Counted from the first letter of the stretch, positions 17,022-25,309 are shown. The stretch is 64,000 nt of DNA from Paracoccaceae bacterium (GCA_004153385.1 SDAL01000003.1:1-64000), one strand, 5' to 3'. The notes: generated by a model from the letters alone, not told the origin. Translations and numbers: made by a program.

Positions 17022-17777
17022 ATGAGCAAGATCGCTCTCGTCACCGGCGCCAATCGCGGCCTCGGTCGCAATACCGCTCTCGCCATCGCAGAAAGAGGCG
17101 GCGACGTCATCGTCACCTATCGGTCGAACGCCGGTCAAGCACAGGAGGTCGTGACCCTCATCCGCGAAATGGGGCGCCGGGCCGTGGCGCTGCCCCTCGA
17201 CGTTGCCGACACCACAAGTTTCCAGGCCTTCGTCGAGAGCCTGCGCTCGGAGTTGCGCAACATATGGGGCCGTGACAGTTTCGACCACCTTGTCAACAAT
17301 GCCGGGCATGGCGAGTTCGCCCTGATCGAGGAAACCACCGAAGCGCAGTTCGATGGTCTGTTCGCAGTCCATGTGAAGGGCGTCTTCTTCCTCGCTCAAG
17401 CCCTTCTGCCGCTCCTGGCCGACGGCGGGCGGATCGTGAACTTCTCGTCCGGCCTGACGCGGATCTCCTTCCCCGGCTTCGCGGCCTATTCGGCGGCAAA
17501 GGCGGCGGTCGAGATGCTCACGGTTTACATGGCGCGGGAATTCGGTGCGCGGGGCATCGCGGTGAACACGGTCGCGCCGGGCGCCATCGAAACGGATTTC
17601 GGCGGCGGACTGGTCCGCGACAACCCCGAGGTAAACGCTCAGTTCGCGGAGATGACGGCGCTCGGCCGCGTCGGGCTGCCGGACGACATCGGTCCGATGA
17701 TCGCCAGCCTTCTTCGTGACGACAATCGCTGGGTGACCGCACAGCGCATCGAGGTGTCGGGCGGCCAGACGATCTGA
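17022..17777 (+). CDS. SDR-family oxidoreductase
   Basis: A 251-residue classical short-chain dehydrogenase: TGANRGLG at residues 8-15, NNAG in HLVNNAGHGEF, catalytic Ser in NFSSGL, and YSAAK. The C-terminus WVTAQRIEVSGGQTI is the usual SDR end. It is divergent from the AraC-type regulator and ends in a hairpin terminator. The Arg in YRSN after beta-2 suggests NADPH preference (family knowledge). Confidence 0.92.
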   Translation: MSKIALVTGANRGLGRNTALAIAERGGDVIVTYRSNAGQAQEVVTLIREMGRRAVALPLDVADTTSFQAFVESLRSELRNIWGRDSFDHLVNNAGHGEFALIEETTEAQFDGLFAVHVKGVFFLAQALLPLLADGGRIVNFSSGLTRISFPGFAAYSAAKAAVEMLTVYMAREFGARGIAVNTVAPGAIETDFGGGLVRDNPEVNAQFAEMTALGRVGLPDDIGPMIASLLRDDNRWVTAQRIEVSGGQTI

Positions 17778-17787
17778 TCACCCTGCG

Positions 17788-17818
17788 TGACGCGCCGGCT
17801 CCCTCGGCGCGTCATTTT
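17788..17818 (+). terminator. Rho-independent terminator after SDR gene
   Basis: TGACGCGCC and GGCGCGTCA form perfect 9-base arms with a 9-base loop, followed by TTTTA, ten bases after the SDR stop. Confidence 0.7.
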
Positions 17819-18064
17819 ACTTGCCGATCTATGGTGCGAGACTGGAGCGTGACGGGCCGCGCCTCGCCCACTTTGAGCTCGAAGCGGACTTTCTCCGCAC
17901 CGCAGTGTGTGCCAAAACTCAACCGTTTCTGTCACCGGCGATAACTACCCTTTGTTGAACGGTCCTGAAGGTCGGCAGTGCGGACTTCAAGACCATTCAA
18001 CAAATGGTGGTTTTTGGGAGGCTACACGCACGCATAAAATGACCAACTGGAACTCCCTTATCCA

Positions 18065-18550
18065 TCAAGCTTCAAATCGCAGCGAGAATCTTGGAGGAAG
18101 GCCGTCTCGACGCATAAAGCCCAAGTTTTCGTAGAATACTTGAGCTTCGTTATTGTCAGGATGCGTTCCTACCATCAGGTAGCGGCAAGATAGAGCTTTC
18201 GCCTTGGTCTTGCAGGCATCAACGAGGGCGGTTCCGATGCCGCGCCCGCGAAACCCTTTCTCGGTGAACAGGTGGTGCATATCTAAACCACGCACCCCTA
18301 ATTGAAGCTAGATCAGACCGCATAGGGCAGCATAGCCGATCAATTCCCCATCCGTTTCAGCGACAAGGACATAAATCCAGGGTTTTTCTCCGCAGGCATC
18401 TCGCGCAAGATTTTCTGACGTTAGCGAAGCATCATCTTCGTTATGTGCTGCGAGTTTGCCCACCAACTGCACGATACTATCCGTATCTGATGGGCGCGCG
18501 TCCCTAACTATTCCGAAAGGCGTATGCAAAAGTGGGGTATCTTGTTTCAT
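18065..18550 (-). pseudogene. GNAT acetyltransferase with in-frame amber stop
   Basis: Two pieces lie in the same frame and are separated by a single TAG at 18305-18307: the N-terminal half (TPFGIVRDARPSDTDSIVQL ... GYAALCGLI) and the C-terminal half (RGLDMHHLFTEKGFRGRGIG, then YLMVGTHPDNNEAQVFYENL). Motif A for acetyl-CoA (FRGRGIGTAL) is intact in the second half. Read through the stop, the protein is a normal-size GNAT of about 161 residues. A CAG-to-TAG change would explain it. Dead gene, or rescued only by readthrough. Confidence 0.8.
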
Positions 18551-19038
18551 TCAAAAGCTCCTTTGCGCCGCAGGAGCTGTACCATATGCCACCATACGGC
18601 GGCATCATGTTGAAATGCACCGCTCTCAAATGAGGCGGCGGTAATAGTTCACAAAATTATTAACGTTCATGCACATATCTCAATTTTGATAGCATTTTGT
18701 GATCGTGTCAACGGGAGCAAGGGATCGAAACGGTTGCCATATAACACCTGTTCCAAAAACCCTCGTTTTTGGAACAGGTGTGTGAGACGGCGCAGACCAT
18801 CTGGGCCGTCTCACAAAGGGTCGTTTGCGCCGATGACAAAAACGGGTGAGCTTTAGAACATCCTGCAACTCTGGCGAGCTTCGCTCGGATGGTCCCGTCG
18901 GTGCCATCAGCGTTTAGACCTAGCTCTAGCCGCGTTTCAGAACGACGTTGTCGACTTCACAGGCACACTCGAACCGTTCCACGCCGCTGTTCGGTTGGGC
19001 TGCACCGTACAGAACATTAGACGCTGCTTCTTGTCGGC
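18551..19038. other. Intergenic region with strong hairpin, no gene
   Basis: 488 bases between the broken GNAT gene and the end of the DUF262 gene. It holds the 38-base hairpin at 18744-18781 and a second weaker self-complementary stretch (GAGACGGC ... GCCGTCTC, 18784-18814). No coding frame with recognisable features. Confidence 0.5.
18744..18781. repeat. Perfect 17-base inverted repeat (hairpin), copy 1
   Basis: ACACCTGTTCCAAAAAC and its exact complement enclose a 4-base loop (CCTC). The same core recurs, degenerated, at 21387-21417 (GTTCAAAAAC ... GTTTTGGAACAGGCGT). The DUF262 gene and the small membrane-protein gene lie between these copies. Confidence 0.75.
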
Positions 19039-20730
19039 TCACTTCAGCTGCCAGATTTCATCCAACTTCTTGCGAAGTTTTTTGCGACGGGCCTTCAGGA
19101 CTTCAGTTGTCCAGTCTGCCTCCTGTAGAACGTCTTGGGTCAGAACGTACTTCGTCTTGCCCTTCTTGTCGGAGAAGTATCCGACCTTCTTGTCGGAGAA
19201 AGCTCGGTTGTTCGCCTGGCTGTTTTTGATCCGGGATAGCAAGACAAGGTTGGCCACATGATGGGTCCACTGATCACGCTCATCCTCGCTGAACGCTTTT
19301 CTCCATGTCAATGAAGGACCTTGTGGGAGGACATGCTCAATGGTCTCCCTCCCGTGATAGGTGACTGCGTTGTCGGCCATCGCTTCGTCGAGGCGCAGCA
19401 GTACTGGCATCCGAACACGGGTAGAGAGATAGAGATCCCCGTCGAGTGCCTCCCGAAAGGCTTTCACTTCCGCTTTCGAGAGATCAAGTGTTGGGCCTTT
19501 CATAACCTCCTTATGTGAATCTGCCTTCGCGATCGCTCGCAGGACGCTGGCCGACCTGTTGATGCGCTCATTCACGCGCTCGCGATTGACGAAAAGGTAC
19601 GCGGTGAGACGCTCAAACTTCCGGAGGAACGCCTCGAACTCGCCTTCTTCCCCAAACTTGAGCAGATAGGAGAGGACGGGGGGCAACCAATCGGAGTTGT
19701 CCACCCGCCAAAGGGCGCGCAGGAGCGCGGCGGCCTCATCACCGAAACGGTCCCGGGCGATAATATCGTCGCGACAGGCGACGTAGGCGTCCACGATCGG
19801 CGTCAAGAGGTCATCCATGAAGGTGACCGGCGCCTCGACGAACATAGGCACGTCCTTCTCGAAGTCGTCCTCCAAGGCGGTCTTCGGCTTCTTCTGCGCG
19901 TGGATCATCCGGATATGCGCGAAGAGCTGGGCGAACGCCGCCCTGCCAATGTCTTCTTCGTGGCGCTCCCATGCCTTCGCGTAGTCCTCCACCCGCTTGG
20001 TGTCGATCTTGTCTAGCAGGCGGGCTTTAAGAATATCAGTGGGCTGGAGGTCCAAACCTCTTGCGTTGAGGACTTGGAAAATGCGTCGGGCCGCGGTCGC
20101 CGTCGGCACCTCCACAACGACGACGAGACAGCGCTCGCGCAGGAAGGCGATCAGATTGCGGCGCGTGTCATCCGACATCTCGTAGAGGGCGCGGCGGTAG
20201 AGTGCGGCGTTGCGGATGTAGTGTCTGACGCTCTCCGCCTCCCCAGCATTCCGCTTGCCCTCATGCGCGGTAGCCCCGTCCTTCTGTACGACGCGTTCGA
20301 AGGCCAGCCGCTCCCCGGGCTTATCCCGGACCCGTAGGATTGGTTCGCCGGAAGATTTCTTGCCGATGGGGTCGCGACCTACGGTGATGAACTGATCAAG
20401 GTAGCTACGGATCTCGTCGGTCTCGCTGAGATCGCGCAGAGCCGCCAAGAGGATTGTCAGCGTTGTCAGCCGCTGCTGACCATCGACTACCTCGGCATGC
20501 TTAGCATTTGGCTGCTTCACGAGGACGAAGCTGCCAAGGAAATAGTCGTCTTGATCATCCTCCATAGCCTCAACTACGTCATCGAGAAGCTCGCGCGCCT
20601 CTCGTGTCGTCCATGAGTAAGGCCGTTGATACGATGGAATCTCGAAGCGATAGGTATCGCTCAGGAAGATGTCCTTCAGGGTCTTTTGACCTGCCTCAAT
20701 TGTCGTTTTACCGGCTTGGGTATCTAACAC
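19039..20730 (-). CDS. DUF262-DUF1524 single-chain protein (GmrSD-like nuclease)
   Basis: A 563-residue protein. The N-terminal DUF262 domain has IPSYQRPYSW at residues 31-40 and the hallmark DGQQRLTTL at 83-91, the nucleotide-handling ParB-like part. The C-terminal DUF1524 domain has the HNH-like IEHVLPQ at 464-470 and HHVANLVLLSRIKNSQANN from 490, the nuclease part. GmrS and GmrD are these two domains on one or two chains and cleave modified DNA as type IV restriction enzymes; related proteins occur in BREX and Ssp defence. No methylase is adjacent. GTG start at 20730 is supported by AGGAG upstream. A stand-alone anti-phage role is likely but inferred. Confidence 0.88.
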   Translation of the reverse strand: MLDTQAGKTTIEAGQKTLKDIFLSDTYRFEIPSYQRPYSWTTREARELLDDVVEAMEDDQDDYFLGSFVLVKQPNAKHAEVVDGQQRLTTLTILLAALRDLSETDEIRSYLDQFITVGRDPIGKKSSGEPILRVRDKPGERLAFERVVQKDGATAHEGKRNAGEAESVRHYIRNAALYRRALYEMSDDTRRNLIAFLRERCLVVVVEVPTATAARRIFQVLNARGLDLQPTDILKARLLDKIDTKRVEDYAKAWERHEEDIGRAAFAQLFAHIRMIHAQKKPKTALEDDFEKDVPMFVEAPVTFMDDLLTPIVDAYVACRDDIIARDRFGDEAAALLRALWRVDNSDWLPPVLSYLLKFGEEGEFEAFLRKFERLTAYLFVNRERVNERINRSASVLRAIAKADSHKEVMKGPTLDLSKAEVKAFREALDGDLYLSTRVRMPVLLRLDEAMADNAVTYHGRETIEHVLPQGPSLTWRKAFSEDERDQWTHHVANLVLLSRIKNSQANNRAFSDKKVGYFSDKKGKTKYVLTQDVLQEADWTTEVLKARRKKLRKKLDEIWQLK

Positions 20731-20898
20731 TCGTGTCTCCTGATCGCAGTTGCCCTATCTCGCCGGACAACTTCCCAAAGAAATGTTTTGGGCGTTTCAT
20801 TACATTATGCAAAAAAGGTCGGATCTTAATGGGCCGCGCAGCGGAACCCGGTTTATCGCAGCACGCTGGGCATAAACCCCCAACCACAACCAGTACGT

Positions 20899-20916
20899 CA
20901 AAAACGGTGGTTTTTG
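20899..20916. repeat. Short hairpin (CAAAAAC/GTTTTTG) near membrane-protein stop
   Basis: Perfect 7-base arms with loop GGTG, eight bases beyond the stop of the 118-residue protein gene; resembles the core of the hairpins at 18744 and 21387. A related partial motif (GGTGGTTTTTGGGAGG) also occurs near 18005. May double as a terminator for the membrane-protein gene. Confidence 0.4.
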
Positions 20917-20924
20917 GAGAAACT

Positions 20925-21281
20925 TCATTCTCGAGTGGGCTGACGCGCATCTTGAATGGCGACCTCAGCCTGTTTTGTCGCATAATACCAGCTTCCAGTC
21001 ATTGCGAGAGCGATGAACAAGCCGAATAAGAACCCTGTCCACTTTGGAAAGTGTCGAAAGAACTCGGCCCCGGCACGACCATAAAACGGACCGGCCATGG
21101 CAAAGAGCCCCGCTGCAATCAGTCCAGTTAGGATCAGGATTATCGCGGCAGGCACAGAAGCAAAGTCGGCAGCGACTTGTAGTCCTATGAGCATGGCGCC
21201 GCTGGATGCGGTAGAAAGTGTAATGGCAAAGCCAAGATCAGAACTAATCTGAGTGAGATTGATGTTAGAACTATTAGACAT
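20925..21281 (-). CDS. Small membrane protein of unknown function
   Basis: A 118-residue protein with three hydrophobic segments (about residues 17-37, 42-64 and 84-101) and a polar C-terminus (YYATKQAEVAIQDARQPTRE). A good GGAGG site lies six bases before the ATG, which supports a real gene. I do not recognise a family. It is encoded just upstream of the DUF262 gene on the same strand with a 194-base gap, so co-expression with that nuclease is possible but not shown. It is bracketed, with the nuclease gene, by the two hairpin repeats. Confidence 0.65.
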   Translation of the reverse strand: MSNSSNINLTQISSDLGFAITLSTASSGAMLIGLQVAADFASVPAAIILILTGLIAAGLFAMAGPFYGRAGAEFFRHFPKWTGFLFGLFIALAMTGSWYYATKQAEVAIQDARQPTRE

Positions 21282-21700
21282 AGAAAACCTCCATTACTGT
21301 CATGGAGAAGATGGGTGAGTGCTGTGAAAGCCGGAAACGATTTATTGGCTCAATCCACAGAATTCGACAAATTCTTAACCGAGGTCGTTCAAAAACGCTC
21401 GGTTTTGGAACAGGCGTACACGACCTCGATTGACGCTGCCACAAACCCTGTTTCAAACCCAAGACCTTGTTGAAGGTTTTTGACCGTCTCCTGACAGCCA
21501 ACGTTCGCTGCGAAGCAGAAATCTTACAACATGGGCTCACTGCCGACCTTCGCTGCGGCTGCACACGAAATCAACGCGAAATCGGAAGACGAGTGGCGGC
21601 ACTGCGGATCTTCCTGCCGTTCGCCAAATGGCGGCTCTTGGCAGTCCTATTTCTTGCTGTCGCGCCCGGGTTCGGGCTGAGTCCCATGGTCAGTTTGGCA
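21282..21700. other. Intergenic region, no gene
   Basis: About 420 bases with the second hairpin copy and relic text (CCAACGTTCGCTGCGAAGCAG; GACCTTCGCTGCGGCTGC) of the kind seen in other gaps of this window. No convincing coding frame. Confidence 0.4.
21387..21417. repeat. Imperfect inverted repeat, copy 2 of hairpin family
   Basis: GTTCAAAAAC and GTTTTGGAAC (one mismatch) around GCTCG, followed by AGGCGT. The order and sequence match the hairpin at 18744-18781 (GTTTTTGGAACAGGTGT). Confidence 0.5.
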
Positions 21701-22426
21701 TCAGGCGACGGCGCTGCCGTCTTCATTCCAATCAGTCCAGCTCGCAAGACTGAGGGGCTCGATATCATCCAGTTTTAACAGGAACGAAGACCAATTATTC
21801 AAGTTGCGTTTGAGCCTGTCTCCCAGGCTGCTCTCGTCATCGTAGCTATAGCCATGCCCTTGCACACCGTAGGAAATGAAGGGCGGCAGGACCGATAACC
21901 CCATGTAATGCATCGAGTATTGGACCGACCAGAGCATGGTGTCGAAGTCACCTCCTCGACCACCCGGCCCAAAGGCTGATTGAGGCGCCCCTGTCGTGAC
22001 AGAGACTAGCGCACGGCCGCCCCTGAAATAGCCAGCGTCATAGCGCATCTTGCTGGTGTAGAGGCCACCGCTCACGAACACGCGGTCCATCCAACCTTTC
22101 AGCATGGCTGGTGGTCCGTGCCACCAGAGGGGGAATTGAAGGATGACAAGATCAGCGCGTTCCAGCCTGTCAATCTCGGTGGCGACATTGTCGGGTAGCG
22201 TGCCGGTCGCCCAGGCGTTGCGCTGTTCGCCCAAGGCCGCAAAACGGCCCGGGTCGATCCGGTTCACATAGTGCTCCGGGCGCTCAACTGGATCGAACCT
22301 TGATTGGTAGAGATCACTGACCGTCACCGCGCCACCTGCACTGCGTAACGCGCTTTCTGCGGTTCGCGTGAGTGCGCCATTGTAGGAAGTGACCTCGGGG
22401 TGAACATGAACGATATGGGTCTGCAT
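21701..22426 (-). CDS. NAD(P)H:quinone oxidoreductase, flavodoxin-like fold
   Basis: A 241-residue FMN/FAD-type quinone reductase of the NQO1/MdaB/KefF group. Features are the N-terminal IVHVHPEVTSYNGALTRTAE, the flavin-contact LVILQFPLWWHGPPAMLKGW, and GGRALVSVTTGAPQSAFG. It carries out two-electron reduction of quinones or nitro compounds in the cytoplasm. It is divergent from the LysR gene at 22521 with a 94-base gap, a common arrangement in which LysR activates the reductase on oxidative or electrophile stress (inference). Confidence 0.9.
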   Translation of the reverse strand: MQTHIVHVHPEVTSYNGALTRTAESALRSAGGAVTVSDLYQSRFDPVERPEHYVNRIDPGRFAALGEQRNAWATGTLPDNVATEIDRLERADLVILQFPLWWHGPPAMLKGWMDRVFVSGGLYTSKMRYDAGYFRGGRALVSVTTGAPQSAFGPGGRGGDFDTMLWSVQYSMHYMGLSVLPPFISYGVQGHGYSYDDESSLGDRLKRNLNNWSSFLLKLDDIEPLSLASWTDWNEDGSAVA

Positions 22427-22520
22427 CTATTGGTCTCCGCCGGTTGTTCTCATTCGACCTGACTTTAATCGTTCATTCATGATAGGTATTCAGAAGATCT
22501 GGTAACTTGGCCTTTCAAAA

Positions 22521-23393
22521 ATGAACGACACGCTCGATTGGAATGATTATAAGATTGTTCTCAGGATCGCGGACGCCGGTTCGTTGTCCAGGGCCGCTCA
22601 GATGTTGGGGTCAAGCCATCCGACCATGTTTCGTAGAATAAATGCTGTGGAAGAAAAGCTCGGCGTGCGGCTCTTTGAGCGTTTCAGGACGGGATATAAG
22701 GCGACCGCTGCCGGTGAAGAACTTGTGTCGGTCGCCCGACAAATCGCCGAATTAACCAACAACATGGAGCGACGCCTGTGGGGGCAGGACCTGCGGCCTT
22801 CCGGTGTGGTGCGCATAGCGACGACCGATACATTGCTCTCCGGCCTACTCGCACCAGAGGTCGTGGTTTTCCGGCAACTAGAGCCCGACATTACCTTGGA
22901 TATCGCCGTGTCGAACGAGGTTTCCAACCTTTCGCTCCGCGAGGCCGACATCGCGATTCGGCCTGCGTCTTTACCAGACGATCACCTTATCGGTCGAAAA
23001 CTGGGCCTGATCCAGCAAGCCGTCTACGCGCATCGCAGACTTGATCTTGAGAATGAACCTGCGCCACCGTGGAAAGCACTACCTTGGATCGGGCCAAGTC
23101 CGTCAATGCCGTATGGCCAGCTTCACGCATGGATGCGAAAGGTCGACTGCGCCGAAAAATGCATTTGCCGGATGGACAGTGTGCTTGCCATGTATGCGGC
23201 GGTTAGATCCGTGAGGGGCGTTGCGGTTCTACCTTGCTATCTTGCTGATAGCGACATCGACCTGGTACGGATTGGAAATCCGATCGATGATGTTGCTGTG
23301 GACCTATGGCTCTTGACCCATCCTGACCTTCGTCACACGGCGCGTGTGCGGGCAGCATTAGATCATTTCGGAAAGCTTGGCGTGAAGCTGTAA
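22521..23393 (+). CDS. LysR-family transcriptional regulator
   Basis: A 290-residue LTTR. The helix-turn-helix segment is DYKIVLRIADAGSLSRAAQM, then LGSSHPTMFRRINAVEEKLG; the effector domain begins near residue 92 (SGVVRIATTDTLLSGLLAPE). It is of the short-effector type that pairs with quinone reductases or transporters. Divergent from the NAD(P)H:quinone reductase gene. Both promoters must lie in 22427-22520. Confidence 0.9.
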   Translation: MNDTLDWNDYKIVLRIADAGSLSRAAQMLGSSHPTMFRRINAVEEKLGVRLFERFRTGYKATAAGEELVSVARQIAELTNNMERRLWGQDLRPSGVVRIATTDTLLSGLLAPEVVVFRQLEPDITLDIAVSNEVSNLSLREADIAIRPASLPDDHLIGRKLGLIQQAVYAHRRLDLENEPAPPWKALPWIGPSPSMPYGQLHAWMRKVDCAEKCICRMDSVLAMYAAVRSVRGVAVLPCYLADSDIDLVRIGNPIDDVAVDLWLLTHPDLRHTARVRAALDHFGKLGVKL

Positions 23394-23738
23394 GCGGAAC
23401 GAAAAAACCTGCAGTTCGCTACCATGCAGAAAATCGGTAGTGTGGGCTCATACCCGCCGTTCGCCGCGCCGCAGACCCAAGCGACTGATCGACCCTTGCG
23501 CGATAGGCTCAAGGCGCTCAGTCTGCACGTCGCTGCCGTTCACCAGTCGTTCGAGGTTCTGCGTTGCAGCCCGTCTTAGCAGCCATATGTGTGTAAACCT
23601 GCCCAGGGATCAGTCTGAAACAGACGAGGTTGTGCAGATCATCACTTTTCATTTAGAAACATGTAGGCAGCTCCATGTTCGGTTGCCGCGAAAGCCTGAC
23701 CAAGGCTAATAGTGGACAAGGTGGAGAGCAAGCATACC
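23394..23738. other. Intergenic region, no gene
   Basis: 345 bases between the LysR gene and the A+T-richer cassette. It begins with relic text (CCTGCAGTTCGCTACCATGC, CCGCCGTTCGCCGCGCCG) like other gaps here. No coding frame recognised. Confidence 0.4.
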
Positions 23739-24128
23739 ATGGCTAAACTCGAAGGGTTTAGAAAATTAATATATCAGTCTGCACGGCTGAAGACTGCAAT
23801 CTCCATTCTCCTCACTGTCTCAGGGGGGGGTACAAGCACTTTATCCACTGAAATAGCAAGTCCTTCTGGAATTGCTTGGGGCACAGCGCATGCAACCTGG
23901 TCATTTTGGTTGTTGATATTAATTTGCTTGGCCACTTAACTATTTCACCGAAATATTCACCTTCATGAGCATAGCATACAAGCGTTTCAGGACGCGGAGT
24001 ATTGCTTAGCCTATGTCAGGAGTCAGTTGATACCGTCGCAGGTAGAAGCGTACAAAAAAGAGATTGAAGCAGGAAATCTCGCCCAGTTCGAAGAGGCTAT
24101 GTCCAAAATGAAAGATTCTCTGAAATGA
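23739..24128 (+). pseudogene. Small membrane protein gene with in-frame TAA, coupled to next gene
   Basis: From ATG 23739 the frame encodes MAKLEGFRKLIYQSARLKTA, a Ser/Gly/Thr-rich stretch and one hydrophobic segment (WSFWLLILICLA), then TAA at 23937-23939. The same frame stays open for a further 62 codons (LFHRNIHLHEHSIQAFQDAE ... EEAMSKMKDSLK) and ends in TGA at 24126-24128, overlapping the ATG of the next gene (ATGA). That overlap and the plausible helical C-terminus indicate one original gene of about 129 codons broken by a stop, or a short protein plus a lost partner. No family recognised. Base composition is visibly more A+T-rich than its neighbours, suggesting transfer. Confidence 0.5.
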
Positions 24129-24868
24129 AGGTCATAGCGACACCATCATTCAATGAAAAGGTAAGTAGCCTTTCCATCCAGTCTAAGAAAGAAGTCGCAG
24201 CAGCGATCAGCCAGATGGAAAGCAATGCGCGTAGTGAGCTTGACCTTTCTCTTGTTCCAGTTTCCAGCGAGAACGGAGTGTTTGTTTTCAAGGCTGGGCG
24301 ACTGAGAATCTTCCTCACCTTCGGGGAAAATTCAGGCGAAGAGTATATTCTTCTGGTCGACCTGGCTTTGCCGAGCGAAACGCCCTTTGGAGACGGGTCG
24401 CGAGGTAAACATCATATCCCACATGGTAGCGACCCAAGAAAAAACATGGTGGTCGACCCGAGCCGGAATATGATGATCGACCCTCGTAGAAATATGATGA
24501 TCGATCCGAATCGAAACGTGATGATCGATCCTCGCAGGAATTCGATGATCAATCCTCAAAAAAACTCACTCATTGACCCAGCGCGAAACAGCGTCTGGGA
24601 TGGAGCTTTTCTATTCAATCAGCAGAGTAGTCCGAAAGGTTTCTTTATACGAGCAAGCGAAAAGGTTGCTCTGCAGTTTGACATGAGCTCCGAGTTTGAC
24701 GGTTTCTGCGTGCTTGCCGACAAGAATATAAACGGCTTCGACTTAAGTGGTCGATGGACTTCTTTTTTTGTCGAAAATGGAAATGACGGTTACAATCAAT
24801 TTGATATCTCTGGGCAGTGGATAGGTTTCACCACAAAGAGAATTCTGTCGAACAATTCAGCCGCATAG
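24125..24868 (+). CDS. RelE/ParE-like domain fused to octapeptide-repeat protein
   Basis: A 247-residue protein. Residues 1-82 (MKVIATPSFNEKVSSLSIQS ... GVFVFKAGRLRIFLTFGEN ... YILLVDLAL) have the length, helix-helix-strand order and GVF.F..GRLRIF core of RelE/ParE-type toxins. Residues 103-158 are seven tandem 8-residue units of form DPxRNxMI. Residues 170-240 contain three spaced repeats of form (Q/G)FD(M/I/L)S......GF (LQFDMSSEFDGF, NGFDLSGRWTSF, NQFDISGQWIGF). I know no described family with this architecture. No antitoxin with a DNA-binding domain is adjacent; the broken upstream ORF is coupled by ATGA. Function unknown; a toxin- or defence-like effector is an inference. Confidence 0.7.
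   Translation: MKVIATPSFNEKVSSLSIQSKKEVAAAISQMESNARSELDLSLVPVSSENGVFVFKAGRLRIFLTFGENSGEEYILLVDLALPSETPFGDGSRGKHHIPHGSDPRKNMVVDPSRNMMIDPRRNMMIDPNRNVMIDPRRNSMINPQKNSLIDPARNSVWDGAFLFNQQSSPKGFFIRASEKVALQFDMSSEFDGFCVLADKNINGFDLSGRWTSFFVENGNDGYNQFDISGQWIGFTTKRILSNNSAA
24431..24598 (+). repeat. Seven tandem 24-base units encoding DPxRNxMI octapeptides
   Basis: The units encode, in order, DPRKNMVV, DPSRNMMI, DPRRNMMI, DPNRNVMI, DPRRNSMI, NPQKNSLI and DPARNSVW. At DNA level they share the core ATGATCGA(T/C)C; codons vary between units, so the peptide is more conserved than the DNA and appears under selection. There are no spacers, so this is not a CRISPR array. Confidence 0.9.
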
Positions 24869-25254
24869 CTGCCAAGGCCCTATGCGGCGGGGAGGAGCAG
24901 ACACCTATGAAGGTTGCAGCGAATGTCCACACTCCGCCCCTTGTGTCGATCGGGCAGGTTCCCGCCTTGGTTCTCGCTTGAATGTCCGCTTCCGCGGTGC
25001 GGCCGAACTGCCTTCGCGACCGCGGCGAAGGTCCACTTCCCGCCCTCCCTGCAGGTGAGGCCATCTGATGTAGATGCAGAACGAATGTCGTGATTGGGTC
25101 TAGGTGCAGCCATTGTTGTTTAGAATTGTATAGGTTGCCAATGTTCGTCGTGCTTGCAGCCACATTAAATTGCAGCCGAAAGAGTTGGTAGGTTACGACG
25201 GTTGTCTGCTCTCGCAACCAAATACTAATCTACCAAAATTAGAAGTACCCTCAT
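24869..25254. other. Intergenic region before terminator, no gene
   Basis: About 390 bases. The first part is relic-like G+C-rich text (GTCCGCTTCCGCGGTGCGG, CTTCGCGACCGCGGCGAAG); the second is A+T-richer and leads into the terminator at 25255. No gene recognised. Confidence 0.4.
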
Positions 25255-25277
25255 AACCCGCTCCGGCGGGTTTTTTT
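25255..25277 (+). terminator. Strong rho-independent terminator
   Basis: AACCCGC and GCGGGTT enclose TCCG, followed by seven Ts in total. It would end plus-strand transcription from the RelE-like/octapeptide cassette, about 390 bases after its stop. Confidence 0.75.
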
Positions 25278-25309
25278 GCGTTTGGGACCGCCTTCCGCCT
25301 CAACCGTCA

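Noticed and set aside
20708-20983. 91-codon minus frame between DUF262 and the membrane protein
   Set aside because: Overlaps both genes' ends and lacks a ribosome site.
24431-24598. CRISPR-like tandem repeat
   Set aside because: Units are contiguous without spacers and encode a regular octapeptide in frame.
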